Source: Antedon mediterranea (lineage: Eukaryota; Echinodermata; Crinoidea; Comatulida; Antedonidae). From it: a stretch of DNA of 64,000 nt. The DNA lies in NCBI RefSeq assembly GCF_964355755.1, contig NC_092673.1, positions 23,007,001 through 23,071,000 of the forward strand, read 5' to 3'. Below, piece by piece: positions 51,001 to 63,000 of the stretch. Below the pieces are notes generated by a model. That model was not told where the DNA came from, ran no database searches, and saw nothing but the letters and a program-made list of their open reading frames with translations. The translations under genes and the position numbers were made by a program. Position 1 is the stretch's first letter. The number at the start of each line of letters is the position of its first letter.

Positions 51001-54000
51001 GTTCAGTACTATACTGTATTCGAAAATTAATGCAGTTTTATTTATTATTTTGTAAACATATTATTTATTTCTTTTTCCTTTAGTAGGATGGATATATGTT
51101 TTCTAATTCATTCATTTTATATTTTCCATGAGTGTTAAAGAGTCGCTATCTAATCGAGTTTGAACAATACCATGAAAGCATCAGTGATCTAATGGTTAGG
51201 ACATTTGCATATCAAGCAGAAGGTTCCGGGTTCAAATCTTTTTCTCATTCTCACAGATTTCCTAATCTTTTATCGTTTCAAATTAATTAATAAAATTTCG
51301 GTATATCGCTGGGCGGTTTAGAATTAGTGTTCTTTGCCTACTGTGTTTATATATACAGTATATATTTTGATAATTATATACAAGTTTATTATTTTGCATG
51401 ATAACATTACATTTATTACCAACACATTAGTTTAGCAAAGCTGTCAAGCCAGGAAAGAATTAACTTAACATTAACAATAAATAATGTTTTACTCATAATA
51501 TTGCACAACTTACAATATAAATATATAAAAACAATAAGAAAAAGGAGTGTGACACTACCTAATAAAAACTATTATATGATTACACCTTTTCTTGAATACC
51601 CAAAATTTAGCAAAAATATTTCTTTTATTGTCTTTAGCTGCAATGTCTACTGCTTGTCAATTAATCTGATAGCAGTACTTGCTATTCTAGTGGTCAGAAC
51701 CAGGTCAGTTTCAGCAGACACAATGCAAACATAAAACCACACAAAATAGTTGCACCCCTGCTGTTGTACCAACAATTTACACTGCACATAAAATGCATTT
51801 AGCTTACCCAGACATTCAAACAGCTGTAAAAATCATCAAATGAGCAGAAAGGGATTACATAACACCACATCAACCTTCACAGAAAAAAAATCCTTGGAGA
51901 CAGGAAATGAAAATAGAACATTAACAGTAAATTCCAGATAAATAAAGGAGAGATTATAAGACCATAATTCATCCATGGCTTTTATTTTTTTATGAACTCT
52001 TTTGGGGGAAGGGACATTCTTTTCATCATCAAACACATTATGATTTATTGTTATTCATTGTCATTAATTTAAAAGAAATTCTATCATTTTATTATAGAGA
52101 ACCCCTGGATCTCAACTAGCCTGTGGTTCTAGATAAAAGGATAACCCTTTCAAATAAGTTTGAAATAAATGAGCTATAAATAACATTGTTTTTTACCTTT
52201 GAAATATTTTTTGATTTTTCAAAAAATGTAATGTAAATGAAATTGTAAAGAATGTACATAACTATTAATAAGATGATAATCTTTACTTTAAGGAGTTATT
52301 TGGGATAATTTCTTCTTTCATTATTTGCACTTTCTGTTAAAAGTAAGAAACGTTGTCCTTTCTCTAAACTTATAAATGGATTTATTTGTTTAGGTCATTT
52401 AATTCATAGATTCTACTCTAATCTAATGATATTTCTTTATATAATAATTTATCTTTATTTAATTCTAAAATCAAGAAATATTTTTAGTAGGTTTAAGTGC
52501 CTGGAATTGTTTTTGTAGATATCTTTCCTGTTGTCTCTTATTGCTAAATGTATTCCGGATTCCATTCCATAAGTCACAGTGGTCGGCTTCCCATTGCCAA
52601 GTGTGAATTGAAACAAAAAATAATTGCAAATCCAGGTCAAATAAGCCTAAATAAATATAATTTCATGTGATGTTTTTAAATTTATAAAAAATTCATTCAT
52701 TTCAAATGTCATTTAGTAATTGAATAGAAGATAACAACATAGATAGTGTTTCACTTTCAAAATGTACAAAGCAAATGGTTTATATTTTATAAATAGATTT
52801 ATTTCTTTCTTTCAAGTCAAGAGAGTCTGAACCCAGAAAAGCAAAAACTTGTTTTTATTTCTGAAAGAGACAGAAGAAAAGCAAACATAAATTAAAGGGG
52901 ACATATTGGAGCCCAACAAATTGTCCCCTTAATACGGATGTCTCTTGAATAGGGGTTATTCACAGTGTATAAACATATATTGCTTAGTTCCTGAGAAAGG
53001 AACACCATAGTAGGGGTGCCCCCTGATTAGACGGGTTGTTCAAACTGAGTGTATAAACATATATTACCTAGTTCCAGAGAAAGGAACCCCTTAATAGGGG
53101 TGCCCCCCGATTAGACGAGTTGACCTAAATGAGGGGTTCGTACTGTATTGTATGAAAAAAAGATTTTATAAATACTAGTAAAATGGGTTTTAACATTTTT
53201 AGTTAGTTAGTTAATACATATTCATGAGATAATGCTTCTAAGTACAAAGGAGAAAATCCCGTTTGTCTGCCTTCAAGGATAAATTATTTCTACCGGGTCT
53301 GTTATTGGACATCAGATTAGAAGAAACTTTGTGATTGGTCAGTTTGGTTAATTCATATTCATAAACTAGTTAATCAAATGCTTCACAGCAATAGAGGAAA
53401 CCAGATGGATATGAATAATTCATTTTTAATAAACAGGAACACCCTACTTAAACACTGTCTCTTCATTGGACAACTCCCATCGGATTTGAAGATGTTTCTC
53501 ATTGGATTTTAAAGACTTACAACGTCAGCTCTGTCGCCTTACATGATGCATAGACGGTTTTCTTCTAGGCTTTCCCATCTTATCTCAGGATTAAGAAGTG
53601 TCCGTTTTACGTCCAGCTGTTAAATTTTATTTGTATATTAAAGTCCAATATCCACTGGGATCTATATTTTCATATTTATAATATACATTTATTATTTAAA
53701 AAAGTTATTTTTCTGTCTATAAAAAGATTATATATATAATATGTTATGATTAATAGGATATGCAGTAGGAGTATTATATCAATCTAATTATACTCCAATT
53801 AAACTATTAGACTTATTAACATGTACATAAGTTCATATTGATCATAGTTTACATATGGATATAAGTTGTTTACATTTAAATATAACCAGATTGCAAAGAT
53901 TAAACTACCGTATTAATTCGATTGTTCAGGATGGTTTTTAGGGGGAGTTTATTCGGAGAGGCATTTATTCGAGGGAGGTGTATTTTTTTTAGTGTTTAAT

Positions 54001-57000
54001 CAAATAAATACCCCCTAAATACAACACAATTAATATCGAGAAGTGATAAAATACAGTAAAAATTGTATCAAAATGCTTGGTAAATTGTAGATTACTGTAT
54101 GTCAATCAATGAATTTCTACTATGGAAATACTATGGAATAGATTAAATATTTTTACTTTTATTTTTAAAATGCTTTATTATGTATTTCAGCTGAATTAAA
54201 ATTGCTTACAATGCACCCTTCTCAAGACCCAATGACCCCTAATGACCTAAAGAGGTTGATAAAGAAAAGTTCGGAGAAGGTACTGGATCGTTTCCGGAGG
54301 GATACAGAACACTTCCACAAAGAAAAGGAGTATGATGTGTACATGAATGTTGTGCAGGTAAATTTTAATTTGTAAAAATGTAGTTTAATTATCTAAATCT
54401 CTGTCTACACTATCAAACTTTATGTGAAAAAAAATGGTGTCATATTACTACCATATTTGGGCACTCGCCACAGGTTGGTTCCCACTTCGATGTAACTGTA
54501 ATCATATTTCACCTAGAAATGTTTATATTTGGCCAAATTTAAATGAAAAAATTCTTAATAAAAAACAATTTTAAATTCTGGATAACAACTTTAAGAGCAA
54601 TTTGAATAAAAACATTTAAGAAAAAAACATTTATTTGGTTGTCAATAATGGTTGACTGTAGTGTTAAAACATATATTTCCCCTTGTTCATTTATGGGAAA
54701 ATGTCCCCTTCAAAGAAGAGGTTCTATTTTACCCTTTAGTGTGGTCGCCATACAACGCAATGACGTAGTCACAACACAAGTGGGTTGACTTGCTTGTGAT
54801 TGCCCAAATCACTTGCAATGCATTTGAATGGGAACCAAGCTTTTGTTTTTAATCGCATGGCAATACAGTTGAAACCTAACAGCTTAACTTAAAGTATGAT
54901 TCAAAAATATTTTAAATGTTACTGAATACATGGCAGAATATTCAGATTGCTATTTTGATGTAGGTGGCAGTGAGATTTCCTTAACTGCATCAGCGGATGT
55001 TTTCTAACATTATTCATGTCCTTACCACAAGTCTCAAGACACAGATGAATGTTGTCGTAATTATGGTTAACTCAAGGCGTTCAATCTTATAGCATACTTT
55101 AGATTATAGAAACAAAGCTGTAAAAATACATGTGTTATGCCACATATAATTTAATGTTTATAAACAAAATACACATAATAAACTTAATCACTTTAAAGAT
55201 GTTTTGTCCCCCTGAAAAAATAATTCTTAACAGCATTTTTGTTGAATGAATATACCATTTTAATGTAAAATTGTAATATAATAGTATATCCACTTTGACC
55301 GAAAATTGGATTGAAAAAGGGTGTATTTTATCTTTTTATAAGTTAAAACATTTTTTTGTAATTTTTTTTCTACGGAACTGATTAACTTTATTAAAACTAC
55401 AAAATAACATATTCAAATCTGATTTACTTAATCTTCATTTTTTCATGTTTTTGGGGGACAATACATCTTGAATAAAAAGGAAATTATAAAGGGAATTTCA
55501 AGCACTACTGGGTTTATAGAATGACCTAAATTCCATCACCATCAAAGTAAGCGAGTAAGTGCCCGAGCCATAACATCGGCAAGGGTTCGTTCGAGACTCG
55601 GTCCTGGTGGTAGAACGAGTCTTCTTGGATAAGGACTATAAACCGTAGGTCACATCTAGCTCATGTGCACTTTAAATTAAAAAAACATAACACCATGACA
55701 TTCCCATATTTTTATTTTATAGCACCAACACATTAGTTAATGTAATGTGTTCGGGTCATTGAAAACCTAGTTCAGTCATTCATTTGAGGTGTATTTAAAA
55801 AAATCACAGTCACAATATTTTCATCAGATAGAATTAGATTATAAAAGCAAAAATTTACATTATATAATACAATACATTAATTAAAACCGGTGTCTACTAA
55901 AGAGTCTCTTCAAAGCAAACTAATATAAACGGTATAATCACAAAAACAATGCAATGAAATACTTTATATTAATGGTTGCATCATTATTCAGCAATTCTAT
56001 ATTTCAAAAGTATTATAATGTGTGTGATGTTTTAAGGTGGTCTTTGATGTAGTTGATTTATGATCTATGGATGTATATTCAATGCCGATTGTCTAGGGAT
56101 TTGAGACACACTTTCTATGAACCCTCAAGAAATATACTGTAATATCAGACATGATTCAACCACGAATTAACATATAACTTTCAAAGAAATTATTATTAAT
56201 AAAAAAAAAATAAATAAAGTTCACGAAAGTATAATGTGCCTAGATTGAAACTTAAGTTCAAGCATGGATAAATTATCAATTCTTCCATGGTTCAAGGGTA
56301 CTATAGCTATTAGATAAGATATCTTGCATCACAAGAACATATGGTACCTACGGCAAGTAGTCGCAGCTACGTTTGCATTAAGTTTATCAACTGAACTTCC
56401 TGAGTCAAATTTATCCACTTGTACTTTAGAAGTTATGAGTGCAGTACCCTCTTCTACATTGGGCTCGATTCTAACCCTAGCTATCCAAGAACAACAAAAG
56501 TTTTTTTGATGTACTGATATGATTAAGAAACACCTGACAAAACATTTTACAGTTACTGACATGTTTAATGTTATTTCTAAACTTTCTTTTGCACCAGTCT
56601 GCAATTCGATTTTTGTCTGTAAAATCCCTATTTGCAGCTCAAATGAAGATACTGGGATTGGTTGCAGGTGAACCATATATAAACACCAGGGCCTTTGCTT
56701 TAACAAAAATTTCCTTCCTTTAAAGGGGGATTCTGGGTTTAAAATTGCTTTTAAATATCATTTATTTATTAAATAAAAAATATTATAACAATATAGACAT
56801 TTCAGAATGAAGAAGTAATAACGAGAAATTAAAAAAATTAAATTTCATATACATTTTAGGGTAAATTCATGGAAAGTCTGTTTTTTAGCAGCTTAGGGAA
56901 GCTCATTAATATTCATGAGATATTCACAAAATCACGTCACCAGTGGATTCCAAACTCGCGACGTCATGTACGTTGTGTTTGTCAACTAATTTACATCTCT

Positions 57001-60000
57001 CTCCCCTGTCAAACGACGACCACCATTGTGATCATTGTGAAATACATTTTTTGTAGATTTTCTAAGCTAGGCCTAAAGTGTAATAATAACAGTAGTAGCA
57101 TATATTTATTTGACATTTAATGAAATACAAAATTTAGTACAGATACGGAGTCATAAATTATACTAGGCCTATTTTTATACCTCTATAGTACAGATCGTAT
57201 TATCGGCTTCACGTACAATACTCCTCTAGGCCTAGCCTAATAATAATATGGGCGAGAGCCATTCTGACTAGGGATTCCATGCCACGATGGCTACGTTAAA
57301 ACAATGGGGCCCATGGGCCTAGCTAGCCTACTACTAGATGATTGGCCCATAAATAACAAAACCCATCCTATCAACCAAACTCCTAAACAATCTAAACCTA
57401 AAACATTCTACAAAATCGGCTGTAAATATTGAAGCAAAACCGGGAGCAAAACAAGGTCCGATCGCCGTCCACACGTATGGTGTCCCGATCGTCTAAGTAG
57501 GCCTAAAATAAATAGGTTTAGTTTACTCTCCAAAAAAGCGGATACTCATGCATCAAGCAAGTAGACCAGGTAGTAGGAAGGAGACCTAGCCGATCCGGCC
57601 CAGTTAAAAATTGAGCTAGCTAGTGTAGTAGACCCTATGCGAATTGATACTACCAGGCCTTTTACTATAGGCTGCACTACACAAATATTCCAACTCTCTC
57701 ATTCGAGCTATATTATCTATACCATTCCCGTAGGTCGAGTCGACCTTCAATCAAATACTGTACATCGTTCATGTTGTGATTATAGACGGGGTATACTCGA
57801 CCCGACCAGTTTGGTATTGTTGTATCTGCTTATCACGTGACGATGCCAGGCATGGGCAGCAGAGAGAGCACGTGTATCGTCGTCTCGCTTGATCCTCAGC
57901 AGGAATGTACAGTATACGTTATGCTTCATTGATTTTGATTTTTCCCTAAGTCGGTGCGAAAATCGGCAAACGTAAAGTGCAAACATATCTAATTTTTCAC
58001 TGTTTTGATGAATTTTCATAAAAAATTGACTTTATAAATGGGAAGACCGACTAAAATCAGATCATCAGATAAGTATAATTTTACAAAAGTAATTGATATG
58101 GTTTATGATAACGAGTCGTCGGAAGATGGACCATTTCACGAATTTCCTATTTTGTAACCACAGTGTGATTTTGCCATAGCTGCACTTGTAATCTGGCCTG
58201 ATTTCACAGCCTTCGTTCTGCTTCACTGGGCGCTTATATAAATTGAAACTTTTACCGTTCAAGAGACAAACAAATATATTTTACATTTTTTACTATTCAT
58301 TTTAAACCCGGAACCCCCCTTTAATATCAACCACCATCATCAACATATTATACTATGAAATGCCATTTGTAAAAAAATATTTATCTTTTTAGCAATATTA
58401 AGTGAATCGTCATTTAGAGCCTATGTTAAAACATATGGGGGGAATGTTTTGAGATTACTTTTGACCTTTGCCCTAAAGAATTTATGTTATTATCGTCAAA
58501 GATGTCTGCCATTTAATCATGTTCCATTTATTCCTCAGGATGTTTACTCTAAAACTATGCTTCCCATTTCCGTATTTGGGCAAGGATGTTTTCATTCAGA
58601 ATCATCAAATGTACAAGCTTACTTAAAATTAAAGACCCATTTCCTACAATTGTTGATGTTTTGTAAAAATAATGTATATATATTACTTTTAAAACATTAA
58701 GCCAGGTCATTCCTTGTCTTAAAAGTATGTTTAAATTTATGGTAAATTATGATAAAAATAGAGAAATAATGCAGTGAATGTTCTCTTGTGGACGTTCTTT
58801 TAGGCCTAGCCTAGCTAGACTTAGTTTTGTTGGCCCAGCTGGTGGATCAAAAAGTGGGTGAATTACTGAAGAAAAAACAAAAACATCAATCCGCGCAATG
58901 CATATTGTGATTTATAGCCGGCCATGTACATTATTATATCGACTTATTTTCAAAATTGTAACCATTTAAAGACAAAAGAAGTTTATCGTAATAGGACCAT
59001 GTTTTATTTATTTTTACATTAAATGTAGTTTGTGACTTTAAATTAGATCTAAAAAACGTAAAGACTTCAATGATTATATTTTGCTATTAGACACCTAGTA
59101 TAAAAGTTCCAAACTGAATTGAAGATTTGTTTTTTTCAACTAAGCAAGAAAGTGGTCCAGATATATTTTATTCGCTTGTCGTCTCTATCTAGTCATTTTG
59201 ATGCAAGATTTTTGATTGGTTGTTATCAAGTTATGATTGTCCGTTTATGAATCGGATGAATTGATTTTTATCTAGAGGATTTATTATTCTGAGATAATAT
59301 TGTCAAGGGAGGCCATTAATCTTGCTCTGATCTATAACACATTATCGTCACTTCCCTTGAATGTACTACATTATGTGTCCATATATTGTTCATTGAGAAC
59401 TTGGCTCATGGTTGGTGTCCTATGACTTGTTTCTGCTGTGTATCCTTTAAATACTGTATTAAAATACTGTAAACTATATTGTAAATACAGTGTACATTTC
59501 TTCTGTTCCTGTTAAAATGTCATCATTATTACACAAAGAAAAAAAAGTTTCTGGTTGGATGCTTTGATTTACCGATGTCTACAATATAGTGTTCTTTACA
59601 ATACAAACATCCCATCCTTTAATAAAAGAAAAACGTTGATTTATTTAATTAAATAAAAATAAAAATTCCCATCATTTCCTTCTGGTTCATATGAACGATT
59701 TTGTATGTGTATGTACAAGATTTAGGCAAATTAACAAGAGTATATTGCAGGCTGGCGGAAAAAAAGGTATGGAAAATATGGTGCCTATTGCCAAATATAT
59801 GGTACTATATTTTTTTAGATAAATAATAAATTAAGTTCATAACATATGTTTTTGTATACCATAATTCTTCTAATTAGTAACCCCCCTTCTAATAGTAACC
59901 CACCTTAGTCAATCTATAATAATAACCCACTATGGATTAGAGTCACAAAAACTTATGATGCAGTCGTATTTTGAAAATAAGGAGATAATGTGTGTTGATC

Positions 60001-63000
60001 TCGGGAGTGGGGGAAGATTGATTGTTTTTGAGTTTATAAAATGAAGTTATAGTTCAACCAAATTTGTTTATTCGTACTGTTTTATTATTTTGCTATGAGT
60101 TGCTGACCGGAAAAGTTGGGGATGGGTTACTATTTTCAGGTGCCTAATTTAAGATTAGTAACCCAAAACTCTAATAGTAACCCACCTTCTAATAGTAACC
60201 CACCTTCTAATAGTAACCCACCTTAAAACGCAATCAAAGAATAATAACCCAGGGTTACAATTAGAAGATCACTGTAGCCAAATCATTCATTAAAAGCAGA
60301 CAAGAACAAATATCTTAGTATAAAAAATTAAATTAAAATGATGTAGGCCTATTCTGATATGCTATGAATATTTGATTTTATATTTATTTACAGAATGGTT
60401 TCACAGAGGTTGCCAAAGGATGTGAATTGAGAAATAACAATTTACTGAAAAGTACATTAGACTCAAAGGTAAGTCATAGAATTAGATTATTTTCCATGGA
60501 AAACCACTCAATATCCTGGATCTGTCTCTGTGTAATAAATATCTGACAATGTTAATTTTTGATTGAATGTATAGATTCATGATCTAACAGAACAGATGAA
60601 AGCCAATACTGATGCTACCAAAGCTCCTCTACCAATGAATGAAACCGCTCTTGATCACATGTAGGTTGTTACATTTGATATCATAATTGTTTGTAACTAC
60701 TGGAAGTAGCTTTGCGTCAGGGTGCTGAATAATTGGTCAGATGTTTTGCCCTACTCTGACGTAATTTGTACTTTATACTTGAGAATATTTGCAAAAAAAT
60801 TTCTTTTGAAAACATTCCTGCAACTTTTTTGTAGGACAAATTGATATCTGGCAGTTGATTTGGTAGTTTACAAAACAAAAGGGTATGAGGATGATTAATA
60901 AGTTACCTTGACAATTCATATCTGCTGCAAAGTGCTAGTTGCTAAAAAAAAGACAACATTACTGTAAAGCTCTGTCTACAAATTTTATGTGACAAAAAAT
61001 GTGTGGTGCCCATATATGGAAAAGATGATGTTATATCACTACCATATTTGGGAATATCGAAATCATATTTGGGCGCATCAAACTTTTTTTGTCAAAATTG
61101 TTTGATATGTGTAGACAGAGCTTAAGACACATACCGTAAGCTTCCTTTGGACTCCATTCTGTGACCGTACATTCACATTTTATAAATAAAATCATTGAGA
61201 AACCTTTATATAATTATTTGCAGTATCTATATTTAGTTTCCATTATTTATTCGCAATAATTTTGCATTTTTGTATGTGTTTTTTGGCAGACTTTACTCTG
61301 AAACTGCCAAGGTTTTGGATCGATTCAGTCAAGATTTGGTAGGAATGTTTAGATACAAGAATTAATAACAAAACTTAAGCTCTGTCTACACTGTCAAACC
61401 AAAAAAAAGTGTGATGTACCCAAATATGGTAGTGATATGCTCAAATATAGTAGTGAAATGCCCAAATGTGGTAGTGATATGACATTATCATGATCATATA
61501 TGGATAGTTTATATATCGCATTTTTGTCACATAAAGTTTGATAGTGTAGACAGAGATTTAACATTTTTACATCAGGCATTGTTCTTAAATTTATACCACA
61601 TATTGAGCTAATAAGAGTTGTATTGAATTTTTGTGTTTTAATTGTAATATACTTATTCTAATCTATCAATAGTTAAAACATCATGTATTCATTTTATGTG
61701 TTTTTAGCTAAGACTTATTATTATTACCAAATCATGTGTTTGAATCATTCAACATTCTGTTAATGCAATCATTTTAAACACTTATTAGGTTCGTTTTCTG
61801 TTATTTTAATTTATTACTTAAAGCGATAACATTCAATTAGGCTGTTCTAATGTATTTTTTGTCTTACTGACTGTTCAGATCATAGTAAATTAATTATGTT
61901 CAGAATATTATATGAAGCATTGTAATACTGCGTATAAATAGACCTGTCAATGCACAGTGTTTTATTGCCACAACAATATTTGCGAAAGAAACAATATTAT
62001 CATCTCCACATTACCAGAACATGCTATACCACTATCACCACCACTTCTCTAATGTCACAATGATGTTTCACTATCCAGCACCAGGTTACCAACACACAAA
62101 CACTTCACCAACACACCACCACGTCACCAACCCACTACCAGTGCCACCACTTCACCAGATGACAATTCAATACCAACCCACCACATCTTCACCAGATGAC
62201 AATGAACCAACCCACCACATCTTCACCAGATGACAATGCACTAACCCACCACATCTTCACCAGATAACAATGAACGTACCAACCCACCACATCTTCACCA
62301 GATGACAATGCACTAACCCACCATATCTTCACCAGATGACAATGCACCAACCCACCACATCTTCACCAGATGACAATGAACCAACCCACCACATCTTCAC
62401 CAGATGACAATGCACTAACCCACCACATCTTCACCAGATAACAATGAACGTACCAACCCACCACATCTTCACCAGATGACAATGAACCAACCCACCACAT
62501 CTTCACCAGATAACAATGCACCAACCCACCACATCTTCACCAGATAACAATGCACCAACCCACCACAACTTCACCAGATGACAATGAACCAACCTGCCAC
62601 ATATTCACCAGATGTCAATGCACCAACCCACCACATCTTCACCAGATGTCAATGCACCAACCCACCACATCTTCACCAGATGACAATGCACTAACCCACC
62701 ACATCTTCACCAGATAACAATGAACGTACCAACCCACCACATCTTCACCAGATGACAATGACCCAACCCACCACATCTTCACCAGATGTCAATGCACCAA
62801 CCCACCACATCTTCACCAGATGACAATGCACCAACCCACCACATCTTCACCAGATGACAAAGCACTAACCCACCACATCTTCACCAGATGACAATGAACC
62901 AACCCACCACATCTTCACCAGATAACAATGCACCAACCCACCACATCTTCACCAACGCCACTACCAGTGCCACCACTTCACCGGATGACAATCAACCAAC

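Noticed and set aside
52811-52895. Plus-strand exon-like piece (SLNPEKQKLVFISERDRRKA) after a good acceptor
   Set aside because: Joined to GBP exon 12 the phase gives an immediate stop. No other partner exon was found.
62021-62233. 70-codon ORF rich in His/Pro/Thr
   Set aside because: Formed by the 34-bp tandem repeat, whose unit length breaks frame.
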